64,000 nt of DNA from the NCBI GenBank assembly GCA_911728455.2, contig OU452223.1, positions 15,809,302-15,873,301 of the forward strand, written 5' to 3'. Made by a program: the position numbers and the translations under genes. How positions within the stretch are numbered: position 1 is the stretch's first letter; the number at the start of each line of letters is the position of its first letter. Below are positions 22,591-35,404 of this stretch, one piece after another. Under the pieces are notes generated by a model. That model saw only the letters and a list, made by a program, of their open reading frames with translations, ran no database searches and was not told the DNA's origin. The DNA is from Marthasterias glacialis (taxonomy: Eukaryota; Echinodermata; Asteroidea; Forcipulatida; Asteriidae).

Positions 22591-24199
22591 TTTAAAGGTG
22601 CACACCGGCTTCGTTGGGCTATTTGGGCTACAACATAGGCTAATATATGAATTCAAAGGTCTTTCAGGAATGGAGAAGAACGGTTCCTAAAAGAAACCAT
22701 CAAATTTTCCCGTTTTCGAGCATTTTTCAAAAAACGATTTATCCGAACCAAAAAAGTGGTTCGGATAAATCACGTGATCTTCGGAGTTAGTTTTACTTCC
22801 AGCCGTATAAAAGTAAATTCTGAACCAAATTTAAATCCTTTTTTTTTACAATTATTCATGAGTATTTGACAAAAAAGACTTATGTATCCAGATTATCGAT
22901 ACAATTTGTAAATAATGATGAAAAATCGAACGTAATATTCACATTCAGAGGTGTTCGTGCAACCGAAGCGTGTCTTACAGCGCACCAGCGTGGGAGCTAG
23001 CGGAACGTAAACCTTGGGGCATATCCCGTACAGCCAGTGCCGTGTCTCGTGGGGTCAGACGGACAAACTCCGGGGCATGAAATCCCCAGCTTGCCGGTCG
23101 GTCTAGCCGTAAGCGTGGGAGCGTATCGGAGGGGTAGGGAGCCAGACCAACAATTACGTTTTTTTTACGAGGGTTTTAGTCTGTACCCCTAGCTATTATC
23201 CCCTAACTATTGTAACGTGTTGCCTGCGCTACGCACACGCGGGACGATGACGGGGAATGTCTGATCTATCTACTTCTATGATAGCTGCGTAATGTCCACT
23301 CCCCCCCCCCAATCGCCACAACAAAAAACCAGTGGCGGTGGCCGCGGCCGGCCAGTGAAGTCATCGCCCGAAAAACGGGAGAATGCCTTCGTTAAAGCTG
23401 CCAGGATTGGCAATCTGTTTGCAGCGAAATTTGGCGGGAGGCTCGCTTGGCACATGACTGTTATTGGCCAAGCCAATGTGAAAAGATGGTCCAAGATTAG
23501 GGACACTTCCATTAGTTTTTAGACTGCAGCAGGCTGGTCACGATGAGAATATGAAGGATGTGGTCTTTGCCATAATTTTGATGGACAGGTTTGTGTCATA
23601 GAACTGTATTGTGAATATGCCTGCGTATAATCTTAATTCATGAAGACTCACATTTTGACAATATTTATGGTATCATGTCTGTGATGTCCACATTATGCCA
23701 AGCTTATTCTCTCCCTTTCTACATTTGAACACGACCTGACAACACAGATTAGTCCTGGACCTAACTGGCATTCGTCCAAGTAATTTTTTACAACATAGGG
23801 CCTACTTGCGATATAATGAAGAAATGTTCTCCATTGCAAGTAAGTTCGTCCAGTTCGCCGTACACAGAATACACTGTCTGTTTATGTCTTTTTTTTATTT
23901 ACACGTTTGTGCTGGATGGATATGAAGTCTGGATCCTCATGCCTCGTCATTGTAATAATTCATACATAAACAGAGCACCAGTCTACTTACAACATTGCGC
24001 AACATTGTCACATAAACTTGACAGTAACGGCTGGAAAAGCGTATAAGCTGACCTTTGACCGTGTTTTGTTTTTTGCACATTTTTTCGTTAATTACGTGAT
24101 ATTTTGATGATTTTTTTTTAAGAACAACCATTTAAAAATTATTGTCTGTCATTCCACATCACTAAATTAGGTAAACAGTAAGCCGGTGTGTACCTTTAA
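22591..24199. mobile_element. 1.6-kb piggyBac-like element with TTAA target duplications
   Basis: TTAA at 22591-22594 and 24196-24199 flanks inverted termini AGGTGCACACCGGCTT and AAGCCGGTGTGTACCT. TTAA duplication is the hallmark of piggyBac transposases. No DDD transposase is readable, so it is non-autonomous. The interior has a hairpin at about 22744-22773 (TTATCCGAACCA and its complement) and a GC-richer core (22960-23480) unlike its surroundings, including one short open frame. Confidence 0.75.
23292..23522 (+). CDS. Short open frame with an AT-hook-like motif inside the TTAA element (doubtful)
   Basis: 76 codons starting MSTPPPQSP, with GGGRGRPVKSSPEKR at about residues 15-29, where the RGRP core resembles an AT-hook, then a mixed basic/hydrophobic stretch ending RWSKIRDTSISF. 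The ATG has G at -3. It lies in the GC-richer core of a non-autonomous transposon. It may be a captured host fragment, a remnant of an element-encoded DNA-binding protein, or chance. I do not recognise the family. Confidence 0.2.
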   Translation: MSTPPPQSPQQKTSGGGRGRPVKSSPEKRENAFVKAARIGNLFAAKFGGRLAWHMTVIGQANVKRWSKIRDTSISF

Positions 24200-24330
24200 G
24201 GATGGGTTGATATCATTGGGCTTACATACGCTTCAAGTTCTTAAAGGGAAGTGTAAGGAGCAAAACTTTAAAGGATCTAGGTAATTTTATAAAAGTTAAT
24301 ATTTAACATAAAACAAAATTATAGACTAAT

Positions 24331-24509
24331 CCGAGCAGCTCGTTACACCACCACAGCTACAGTCGCCGCATGCGCGCGTCGACGCACACACACTGTGAAT
24401 CCTCCTTGCTGATTGGTACCTATGCGTGGCTGACGCGCTATTGTCGTGTCGGGCGCGTGTGGTGGCCATAGTTGCGGTGGTGTCAAATCACCATGAGGGA
24501 GCTGCTCGG
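24331..24509. mobile_element. Palindromic MITE
   Basis: Ends CCGAGCAGCTC and GAGCTGCTCGG are exact inverted repeats; ACACCACC and GGTGGTGT extend the arms. The centre is GC-rich and holds CGCGCG-type words. Confidence 0.65.
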
Positions 24510-24519
24510 ATGTATTTAC

Positions 24520-24600
24520 AAGCTCACTGATTTGATAGTTTAATACCAGTGCCAATCCAGAGAAATCGGTATGTTTAAAAAATACTGTCAAAGTAGAGAG
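24520..24600 (+). repeat. Dispersed repeat R2 (ends in ATACTGTCAAAG)
   Basis: Blocks CCAATCCAGAGAAAT and AAATACTGTCAAAG recur at about 35145-35205 (CCAATCCTCCAGAGAAAT, AAATACTGTCAAAG) and, inverted and shorter, at about 20545-20600. Confidence 0.5.
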
Positions 24601-24664
24601 AATAGCATTTGAAGACTCGTATTAACCAAATAATGCCACATGACACACGCCAGTATTTTCCGTG

Positions 24665-25110
24665 CGAGAAATCGGATGGCGTGAAATTTTTTAAGTGAAT
24701 TTGGAAGACCGGAACAAAGGTTGCCCAGACATTCTATCTCGGAGTGTGAACAAGGCTTTGTTTCACCAACATATAGAGGACAGATAGTACTGGAAATAAT
24801 GCTGAAATTCTCCCTTTATGCGGGGGTTGTTGTGTAAAATCCTGGATTCCAGACCTAAGAGGATTACGAGACATCAAGAGGCTTCCACCATTGTTTGCCA
24901 TTGTATTTCAGCTGAATTCAGCTATCGGCCGTGACTCACAGTGGAGGTTTTGCAATTCATGCTGAATGAATCTGATATTTTTTCGAAAGAGAAACAACAA
25001 AGCTTGATGCTTCAATGCGAACCTTTGTTCGTTTGGCCTTGTTAAGTCAGGGTTTCTTTGTGCCAGCAGTATTCTCAAAGAATTGTGATGCCGGCCGTTC
25101 CGAGAAATGA
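24665..25110 (+). repeat. Old direct duplication, copy B
   Basis: Partner of 20660-21150, about 4 kb away in the same orientation. The blocks listed for copy A occur in the same order with similar spacing. The TTAA element and the 24331 MITE lie between the two copies. Confidence 0.6.
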
Positions 25111-28100
25111 ATCCCGTCAGGTGGCGTGGAAAATTTTTGAGAAACCAGCTAAGTGGTTAAACATCACCAATTGCTTTGTTCCGATTGTCGCAAATGAAAT
25201 AAGCTCAATATGGAACAGCACAAAATCCCTGACAAAACTTTTGGAAATTTTCATGGTTTTTGCTAAATGTGAGGAACCAGATTGGATGAAATGTTTACAG
25301 GTTAATTAAATACTAAGTGCGTTTGTTGAAAAACTAATAGATAGGAATGAATTTAGTGAGTGATTTTATACCTTGATTACCTTGGGAGCAACTCTTTAGT
25401 TTCTTTCTCATACATATGATTTTTCTTTAATTTAAAATTGAAAACTGAAAATGTAATCAAATTCTTTTCTGTTAAATCCATTGTGGACCGTGGATTAATC
25501 AAAGGCTGGCTTTAATATATTTGTTTTTAATTACAAGTATTTATATTTTTTGTAAGGCGATATTCCTGGTGTATTTCTTTCCTTTTCTCAAGATAGCTTT
25601 TGTAGATTTTACAGCTGCCTTTCATAGCTTTTAGGAAAATTAAATTAAACAACATTTCTGGAAAAAACCTAAACATTTTTTTCCCTGATAGTTACCAATG
25701 GCACATGTATAAATAGGTTGGCATTTGCAGGTGGGCATGATTTTTGAAGGAACGTGTGATTTAAGATTTTGTTTCCAAGTGAATACATCATCCATATAAG
25801 TACTTAAGAATGTTTGTCGGGGTGAAGAAAGGGGGACTCAGTGTGACTATGTATCACTTCCTCTATGGTAACTCAAGGGTTTACAAACGTGTACCCATGT
25901 ACAATTTGGGATGTGAAAATCTACGCCCAACACTAATTACTCATGTTGACAACTTGCAGATTTCTTCAATTCATGCAGCGTTTTCAATTGATGACGATAT
26001 TCGGCATATTGATATTTGATGATAATACTTGGCAATTTTCCTCTGGTATTGGGCACTTCAATGAGGAGAATGTAAAATTGTATGGGAACTTTGCAAAGAT
26101 CACCACAGCAAACTAGCATCCATTAAGCCCCGCCCCCTAAACATTGACCAATCACATGTTTGGCTACGCCACCACTGTGAACATGGGCAGCACAAGGTGC
26201 TTCTCTTCAGTGCCACACTGCACGACATGAATGTGCGCGCTGTAAGTGTGCGCACGCATGTTTACATTCACCAATAGGATTTTTTCATGTCGGACTTTTG
26301 TCGGATTTTTCGGTTTCCATTTGGCTGGAAAGATAGAGTACAAATCTTGGCAATTTATTTGGAAAAAAAGTATATTTCCTGCAAGTTAATTTGCTGCAGA
26401 TGAGAAAAAAAGTGGATTCATTAAATGACATCATTATATTAAGGAGAGTTTAGCCTTTCCGTCAAGAGTCTCATCCGAAGCAATTAAAATACAGTGGTTG
26501 TAATGTAAACAGAAATACACGGTTTATTTTGACGATGGAACGACACAATGATGTAAAAATAAAAAAGAAATCTCCCTTTCTTTGGACTATAGATTGACTA
26601 TTCCTCCGAGTAGCTTTCCTGCCTTCAATAATGCATTTGCCACCTTAAATCAAGTCCTAATTGCACCCTCAGAAATACCTGATCTGCAAATGCCCCTAAA
26701 GTTCAGATCGTGACCAACCTAAAAAGGTGCTAATAGCCACAAGTCTTGCTCTGGGGAGAAAAGAAGAAGCCAGATCCGTAAATTTCATCAAACTTAATAC
26801 AGAAAGTGTTTTTTTCCCCCTTTCTTTGGGCATGGGGATAGTTATTGGTTATTGTTGCACTTTTTCCTATGTCCTTCCCTGTGTGTGTGATAAACAGGCT
26901 GTGTTTTGGCCTCCCCCCCCCCCTCGTTTATCTTAAAAGACAGGCCTCTATTTTTGACCTCGGCCCTTGGCAAAATTGCATCCTTTTTTGTCGTGGGGCG
27001 AAGAGGCCCTACAAGTGGCTAACAATGCCTTGCATGGCCACATAAAATATGCATGCACTGTGCCTACAGTGAGTGGGTGTACAGATCACCTGTGAGTACA
27101 GGCTGCTGAAAGCTGCATGCTCATGAATGATTTTTTGGTGCAATGTTCACGCGACATCGTTTGCTGCCTTAGTTTTGACTTGCATGTATGTCACAGGACT
27201 GCAGGCATAGTGTGCATGTAGACCTTCTCTTTTGAATCATCTGTAAAAAAAAAATCAATAAATTAACGAATCAAACATTTTTCTGTACGTGTTCCTCACT
27301 GGAAAATACTGGAAAGAGCGAATAAAGAACACAGAATAGCAGAATCAGCAAATGAACTCATTATATTGTAATTGATGGTTGTCGTTTTTCCTTTTTGCCA
27401 GTGGAAATTGAATTTCTATGTTTTAAAAATGTGGACAATAACTGAATATCTATCTATAAAAAGATGAGCTTGAGTTCAAGGGAAATAACACCCCTTTTAT
27501 TAAAATTAGGATCCAATTTTAAATAGGTAATTACAATGGAATCCAAACAAAATGCATAGGCCCTACTTTACTCCAAAAATGTGTCTGTTTCTTGTATATG
27601 ATGTAAAAAAAAATCATTTTATGAATCACAATACATTTATCAAGTTAGAACTGTTTAGTGTTTATCACAATTTTGTTTTTTGCTCATTGATTTTAAAAGT
27701 TAAACCATTACAAGTACGGCGTAGATGACACGGCAGATAGCCTACATGTACGTCCTTTATTTGAGATGCCTAGATTCCGATAGAGCTTTTAATTTATTTG
27801 GTCCAATTTGAATGCAAATGACTGATGACTCAATTTGCCCTTGCTGAGGGGGGCCCTGTAGCATTCTTACAAGACAATCACTGGCAGTGTGTGTTGTATG
27901 TTCGTGGGTTACGGGTCCGTCACAAGTACAAAAAACGACTTTTGGATCATCCACTCGACGCTCATCAACATTTTACCATCTAAAGAATCTTAACAATCAG
28001 AAATGGCTGTCATTCATTACACCGACATTTTAAAAACAAAAATGGCCTGTTGAGTGGTGGTTAAATGAGAGATGTGTGTTAAATTTTAAAAAGATTTTTG

Positions 28101-29833
28101 AAACGAAACTTGCTTGATAGGCCCTATATATGGTGCTGATACTTATCGCCAAAATAAATAAAATTTGAGCTTCCATCATTTCTGAAAATAATGCTTTGGA
28201 ATCTCAGATTGATCGTAAGTGCGAATCGATCTTAATTGCTAAGCAACACAAATTACTATGGTAATACTGACCAGCTCATCTGAAGATGATACTTAGTGCT
28301 TTGTGAAATCGAGCCAAGATTGCATTTCTCTTGCATTGAAGAAAAAGAAGAAAAAAAACCAGAAAAATAAAACCATTTGTTATTTTCTCCAAAACATGAG
28401 CCAGTTCTACTGAACTAACTCAATTTAACTTGGATGAATGTTTCCTCGGTTTGTTTCTGAAAAAAATATCTAGGGGCGGGCCTGCAGTATGTTTTGGATG
28501 ACATTTTACTCCCGCAAAATTCCTGATGAAGCACCTTTGTAATGTCTTATAAATTGTTTCAGGACCTCTAACGAAAGGACCATGAGCATATCATTTGGTG
28601 TTCTCTTTGAATCTCTGATCAACCACAGTTTCAGGGTAACCCACTCCAGTTGATTTGTTTCCTGGGATCCAGGGAATGAAAAATCTGTTTCTCTTCATGC
28701 AGGCTTTCATTGTGTACCCTTCTGATAATGAATGAGTGAATCACGGCCGTTGTTTACACGCGCAGCATTCGTGTACAATTAAATAGGGACACGTATGTCA
28801 AATGCCTGCATTTCCCGTTAGAACAAGACGGTCCGTTCTTCCTCCCTGCCTCTTAAAATTCTACCGCCTAAGCATGACCCAGAAATCTTAGTTTAACCTA
28901 GTTAGGGTTTCTGTCACTCAACAATTCAAGGATTAATAAACATTTCTTGGCTTTGACATTATGGGTGTTATCAAATCCAAGGGTGTGTATATATAGTATA
29001 GAAGGCAAGTGTGTGAGGACCTTTTTATCTCCTAAATTGGCCGTCAATCTTTGCGGGAATTGGATTTCATCAATGGAGGATCTGTGATTCTACCCAGAGG
29101 TGGATTGAGACAGGTGGCCCTGAACTTCCCTGGCATTGAGAGAAAGGGTGGGGGGGGGGGTGGTGAGGATAGGGTGTTGTTTTTAAAGGAGGTTCAAATC
29201 AATGAAATGTTTCTAAGAATGAGACTGAGCTACATGTACGTGGAAGACCGCTACAGGAATGTTCCAAACTTTCAGTATGTTAAATTTCGTGGTACATTCC
29301 AGGATCATGTAGGATTTAGGCTTTGTTATTAACAGGTAACAATCATGTGCCGATCGAATCTTAAAGTTGCATGGCCCAATTTACGATGAAAATAATTTTT
29401 TTTTGAAATCATTTTCTCTGAAGTAATTTTTACAGATGGTGCTGATTTCAAAATGAAAAACATACAACAAATTTTGCATCTAGGCTATTTGAGCCACGAA
29501 CAGTGCACAAAATTCATGTAAAAAAAAAATTGCTTGTACATGGCTGATGAACATGAGATAATGTCGGGATCCCAACAATAATGAATGTGTACTTTTTTTA
29601 ATGAACAACCACTTATCAATGGCGGTTGTTATCACCGAAATTCCCAAAAGATAACACCGGTGTAAAAAAACAGAACTCTCACTTTTACAAAACGGAATTC
29701 GGCAAAAAACAACAGAAAATTCTGATGTCTGTTTTGCGTGAGGAATGGTGGAATTGCCCGTTTTGGTGACAGCATTGTGTGACAAACCTCAGCAATGCAC
29801 ATGTGTATTTATTAGAAAAGGTACATGAGCTAC
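25111..29833. other. Gene-free stretch
   Basis: No supported gene. Holds a partial R1 repeat at about 26035-26100, a half-MITE CATTAAGCCCCGCCC at about 26120-26180 related to the element at 54509-54948, a fragment of the nested MITE family at 28196-28314 (right end TTTGTGAAATCGAGC), and a poly-C run near 26912. Confidence 0.45.
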
Positions 29834-30082
29834 GTGGGGACTCCATTGGCTCAGTGGTTTCTTTCCCTGCCTTTCACCTCTGTGGACCCTGGTTTGAATC
29901 CCATCCTGAGACCGGAGCCTTGGGTTGGGTTTTCAGTCCCTACCTGATTGCATGGGATTCCCCATTGGGGGTTCTCCTCTTACGTTTAAAACTGAGCATT
30001 TTCTTTTCATTTCCTATTCATCCTGTTATCAAGTTATTTGAGCTTATTGTGCTGTTGGATGTGTAATGAAATAAATAAATGT
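29834..30082 (+). repeat. tRNA-derived SINE, family S1
   Basis: A box-A-like TGGCTCAGTGG is followed by box B GGTTTGAATCC (29891-29901), a shared body GGTTGGGTTTTCAGTC, and an A-rich (AAAT)n tail at about 30068-30081. A second copy at 54204-54451 shares the body (TTGGGTTTTCAGTC, CCTGATCGC) but lacks the box-B region. Confidence 0.75.
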
Positions 30083-30680
30083 ACACCTACAGTACATCAG
30101 TGCATTTTTACACACAAAATGTTGTCTATTAAATCTCACATATTAGATTTTTGTGTCATCTCTATAACATTACTTTAAGTAAACAAATCTGAGAATTCAG
30201 TTTAATTTCCCTTTTATGGACCATTTCTAAGAAAACAGAGAAAACATCCTGCAGGTTCGTTGACATGTTGTAATGGATGAGGCAGTGGAAAGAAAGATGA
30301 CTCTGTCTGTGTGCATATATCCAGACCCTCACTTAATCAAACCTTGGCAGATTTCTTCGTAATATTTTATGCCCAGGTTTAGTCTTTTTTGATCAGATTT
30401 GCCGGAGGGGCCAGGAGTCTCTGGTGATAACACAGGATACAAAATATTACTGGTCAGGATTGAAACATTAATGTAGACCGGACGTTGAAAGCACGTCTGG
30501 AACAAGTCATGTGAATGATCGATCGTAACAATGCCCACAGGTGCCATGTTGAACTTGGAGCATGTTGTGACCAGTTTAAGGCTGTAAGCCTAAAGCTGAT
30601 GGGCTCATGACTGACTTGAAGGATTGTCATGAAGCCATTAATATTTCATATGAATTTGGGACCGTGAAAGTTTGTATTTA

Positions 30681-30802
30681 TACTTTCAAAATGATCAAGG
30701 TTTAAGCCTGATTGAGAATTTGGCCACCCTACATTTTTTCATACTTTAAAAATGATCAAGGTTTAAGCCTGATTGAGAATTTGGCCACTCTACATTTTTT
30801 CA
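30681..30802. repeat. Tandem duplication, 61-bp unit, two copies
   Basis: TACTTTCAAAATGATCAAGG begins copy 1 at 30681 and a nearly identical unit begins at 30742; only about two or three differences are visible. Confidence 0.9.
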
Positions 30803-30922
30803 TTTGTAAACCCGCCATGTTTGTTGTAACATTTTCCTGTGGGTGGAATGACCATTTGAAATCGTTTCAGTGCATGGGTCGTGTATGGTGGCATTTGTGC
30901 ACATTTCTCTCTGTGTGTCTAT

Positions 30923-31365
30923 GAATGCACACACCACATGATATCATATTGTAGGCTGGCATAGTGCATCTATCATTCAAAACCACAGTGGATGACATTG
31001 AATGGTCAGACAGTTGGAGGGTTGACTGTGTGCTGTGCAAAGATTATAGAGAGCCGAAGGCGCAAGATGGGGAACTAGAGCTGTATTTATTGTTGGACCG
31101 TGAAATACGCATGGGCGCCATTTCGACAAATGAATGCTTTGTTTCCCATTGATGGCAATGGTCATTGTCTGCACTGATCTGCCCTGATCTATTATTGTAT
31201 CAAAAGAGTTACTTGCTGAAATGGCGTCCAGTGGGATTTCACATTTCAGCCAGAGTTCCCCATCTTGTGCCTTCGGCACTCTATAATCTTTGGTACTGTG
31301 TATGCATTCACCACACGACATCATATTTCAGGCTTGCCTTAGTGCATCTATCATTTAGTAAAAAC
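30923..31365. mobile_element. MITE with 38-bp inner inverted repeats inserted between copies of another repeat
   Basis: CAAAGATTATAGAGAGCCG (start of 31038-31075) and its complement (31255-31292) form a strong inverted repeat, extended inward through GGCGCCATTTC. The outer flanks, 30923-30989 and 31303-31365, are direct copies of a third sequence (CACCACA, GACATCATATT, AGTGCATCTATCATT) that also occurs at 42308-42405. Confidence 0.65.
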
Positions 31366-32243
31366 AAGGAGATTTGCGAAAACAAAAAGAAAAAGATTTG
31401 CGAAATTGTTCACACTTTACAATTTGTAAATCGTTTTAATTTATTCCATATTCAATGGATAAAATTGATTAAAACAGCACAATAAAGGTCTTTTTCAAAA
31501 CAATTTTGCCACAATACACGCTGTAGCTGCTATGGGAGGTGCCTGGCAAATCAAGACTCTTGCGAAAATTCAAACGATCTCAAGGTCAACTTATACAGTC
31601 TATTGTGGACCTCCTTGTTTTTTACTGACAGCCAATTCAGATGTAGTCAGGTCGAGCGCTTCTAAATCCTGGTTAGCACCCCGAGTAGGAAGATGGAGTT
31701 CCTTGGAATAATTGACCATCAAATCACTGACCTTACATGCCTGCTGTTCCCTAAACCCCAGTGAGGTGTTTTCTAGGCACTCTAATCAGGGATGAGATTC
31801 CTCTGAATTTTTTCCAGATTTCCAGATTTTACAAAATTGCTGTTAAGGAATTGTTTTATTAATTTTTTTTATTTTTATAGTTTTAAAAATTTCATTTTTA
31901 CAAATCATTTACATACATTCAGGCCCTTGTGAAGCCTTTTAACACAGTACTTGTACTGTATTTTGACTACACCAAGGAGATTGCCCCATCGACATTTAAG
32001 CACAGAATGCTGCTATTGATACAGGTTTATGGCGTGGTTGGTAGCCACCAAACCCTCCACCGGTGTTTCGTGGAATTTTCATTTTCATCCACTCTCATCC
32101 CAGAACTAATGCATCAAAACTACACCACTGCTGAAATGAAAACTACCAGTATGCTAAATGCAGCAAAACTCGACAGAGGATTCTGTTGCACAGTGAATGT
32201 GGTTTACGCCTGCCTAGGCACTGGGCAGTTACCCTGCTAAATT
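31366..32243. other. Gene-free stretch
   Basis: AT-rich; a GGGATGAGATTCCTCTG-type repeat near 31790, distantly like inverted sequence near 48660-48695. No gene seen. Confidence 0.4.
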
Positions 32244-32579
32244 AAAGATACTAGAAACACAAGATAGGACACTCTATGTAGAAACATGAAATGCAAAATG
32301 GCCGCGCCCGCTGTTGTTAGGTAGGTGAAACTAAGATCGTTTGTTCGCGATAAGTAGGGCCTACTAAATGGAAAAAACGAGGCCAAATGATCCCACCAAC
32401 TAAAAAAGGTGAAGGCAGATCAAAAATTTGTTCAGCCATAAATTGTGCCAATAATCCTAGCAAAATTGACACATGGGGAAGGGCGCCATCACGCGGTAGG
32501 TAGGTAAAAAGGTGTTACATCTGCTACTGTGCAAAACGGAACAAGTGTCCTATGTTGTTTTTTCTAGTACTGTATCTTT
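32244..32579. mobile_element. 336-bp MITE
   Basis: AAAGATA-CTAGAAA and AGGACAC at the left end (32244-32273) face GTGTCCTA and TTTCTAGTA-TATCTTT at the right end (32546-32579). Confidence 0.7.
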
Positions 32580-33299
32580 GGCTAAATTCATCAATATGCA
32601 CTGAGGTTTGCTTGGGACTTATCTGTGGGGTGGTGGTGGGGGTGGGGTGGGGCTATTCCTTGCTAAATGCACCACAGTGCCACAGAGTATCAGGCTTGAG
32701 TTGATTGCTAAATGTAACTAAACACACAACAACGTTCAACAACTGGTTCATTTTCTTGCGTTTGACAGGGTTAGGTTTTATTTGATCAACAACCCAAACA
32801 AAGGACGCCACTACTCCAGATGTCCATCAAACTTTTATCACTTTAATTCCATTCATTGTGGTTAAGTCTGAATTTGATTGAGACTTTTTATGAGGTCATT
32901 CAACAAGCAATGAAGTCCATGACTTGATAATATCCTCTCTGTTTGATGATAATAAAGTGTACTTTACGACAATCCCAAGGGCCAGAAGGAATGATTACAG
33001 GGCGCCATAAAATGTAATCTTTTTATCGCTTGTAATTGTACATGAAGGTTTGACTTCTATTCATACTCATAGATTGTGTACCTTTAGGAAAGGAACTTGT
33101 ATAATGTGTATTTGAAGTGAGCTACTTGTTTAGTTTTTTTTTTGTATAGTCATTGCTATCAGTCTGTTGAATCATTTCGGTTTTGGGATTTGAAGTTCCG
33201 CAATACCAGTGTTTTTGAAAATCCAGAACACAAAGAACCTGACAAAATTCTACTGTGTTATATTTTACTATAATTAGAATAAAGAGTATTAGCGTTTTA
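32580..33299. other. Gene-free stretch
   Basis: No gene or clear repeat; a short GGTGGGG run at about 32630-32650. Confidence 0.4.
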
Positions 33300-33485
33300 C
33301 CCATACACCGATGGGTGTTTAAGCACTGTACTCTACGGAGTCCGGTGAAAAGTAGTGGGTTCGAATCCCACTCGAGTAATTAGCAGTGGATTTTTTTCTA
33401 AGGGCTCGGGAGTGGGGGGGGGGGTATGGGGGAAGTACGGAGTATACTGTGCTTAACACACATCTGTGTATGGATAAAACACAAA
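33300..33485 (+). repeat. tRNA-derived SINE, family S2, copy 1
   Basis: Box B GGGTTCGAATCCC at 33358-33370, then a body with GTGGATTTTTTTC, CTCGGG, GAAGTAC-GAGTATACTG and GCTTAACACACATC. The same body follows box B at 44572-44584. CCGATGGGTGTTTAAGCAC at the left is roughly inverted to the right end. Confidence 0.75.
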
Positions 33486-33540
33486 CAATATTCTCTATCT
33501 CCAATACAAGTTTAATATCCATTAAAAGTCTTTGTGGTAC

Positions 33541-33700
33541 CTCCTGTTAAAATACTGGATTCGGACTGCCTCTATCTCCCGGGCAAGCTCAGTGGTGTAG
33601 TGATACTACATGTGCCCTAGAATGGCAAAGGTCGTGGAGGTTCGATTCGAATCCCACTTGAATTACTGTTTTCTGTTCGAACAAATAGTCCAGTTTCATC
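33541..33700 (+). repeat. tRNA-derived SINE, family S2, copy 2 (short)
   Basis: GGATTCGGACTGCCTCTA and CGGGCAAGCTCAGTGGTG precede box B GATTCGAATCCCAC at 33644-33657. The body after box B is lost. Confidence 0.65.
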
Positions 33701-35404
33701 TTCTCATTTTGATTCAGATTGACTAAAATTACAGGCATTGATTACAAGTAATGCATCATGCAAGTCTCGCAAATATTCAAACATAGGTGGGGACCTTGCA
33801 TGTTTTTTCCAGCACTTGAAGAAAACAAAATCAGGCACTTGAAAGATGGTAGGTCTGAATTTTTGGCCAATTTGACCAGAAGATTTAAAGTTAAATTTTA
33901 AATAACTATTTTGTACAGATTTGAGAAAGTTATAAACTTAAAGGTTGTGCATGAAAAAAAACCCTCCAATGATAAAGTGATAGCTAATTAAAAACTAACG
34001 AATAATTATTGTCGGGATTTCATCATTATCTCACGTCCATCAGCCATGTACAAACAATTTTGCATGTCACACACATGTGCATGTATTTTGTGCATTGCCT
34101 GTGGCATATATGCGGAAGTTTTTGTATAATTTTTTTTCCGTTTTGAAACAGCATCTCTGTCAAAACTCACTCCGAGAAAAAATTCTGTACACAAAATTCT
34201 TTGGGCGAAAATCGGGCTATGCATCTTTAACAGGCCTCACTGTTCAAATCCACATGAGACTTGAACAGTGTATTTCTCAAATCACACACGTACACAAAGT
34301 GCAATTTTACACAAGGAAAAGGTTCACAGTTTAGAAACTGCAGTGTCTCTTACCATTTTGTAATTCCTTTCTCGGGACGCATGCACCATGTGTATGCACT
34401 CTCACTAATAGTCTTAGGGAATCTACCTAAACATGCCTTGCGTAAATAAATTACCCCTGAATGCTAAGCAGCACTTGTAGTGCATATTAGATCGTCATTA
34501 TGCAGTCCGGCTAATCCTCCATTCAGTTCACGCATCCCAAATTAAATTACCCTCCCCCTTGTTATGAAGCCAGACTGCTTGTGTCCCCACTATGGTCCAA
34601 ATTAAAACAAGATCTCTGGCTTCCTGTACCTCGGCGTTGCCCCCCCCCCCCCCACTTAACAAAAGCCTCCCCCAGTATTATGGGAAATTCCCCCATGCAT
34701 GGGAGTATGACTGGTTGGTTACAATGGAACATGTAGACATAGGCCTACAGATGGGTTGGGCAAGAAGGGTTGAGTCTAACATGAGGAAGCTGCGCTGATG
34801 ACTCATGCAGGATATTAAAAGTGTCATTTTATGTCTCCGGACATTGGACTGCCGTCACGTTTGGATGCATTCTTCATAGTCAGACAGTTTTGTCTCTCAC
34901 ATCACTAGTATACATATTCTTCGAGATTTTCTTGTAGGTCGTATCTTGTGGGTTATTAAACGAAGCGATAAATTGAGGGAAATTTATTATGTCCTTTAAT
35001 TTCACATAGCATGTCTATGTGCACAATAGATAATGCAAGCTGTAGGCGTTCTCAACAGCATGACTTTTATGCATCTTATTTTAAAGTGCAGGCTTGGCCA
35101 TCACCGGGGACAAAATTATTCGTTTCAATCTGGAAGCTCATCGATTATTCCAGCACCAATCCTCCAGAGAAATATTTTTTGTTTGAAATACTGTCAAAGT
35201 AAAAAAAAAAGACCCAGCATTTAAAGAATCATAAATCACTGTAACTTTATACTTCTCTTGCCGCAGTCAAAATGGGGCCGATAAAAACATGCACTACAAA
35301 ATGTGACCATAAAAATTAATGTCATTTCAAAGGTTGGTTGTATGGTGTGTTTATTGAAAAATACTGATTGGAATGGAATTTATTTTTCCTAAAAAACAAC
35401 AGAC
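33701..35404. other. Gene-free stretch
   Basis: Includes a poly-C run at about 34640-34653 and an R2 repeat at 35086-35205. No supported gene. Confidence 0.45.
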
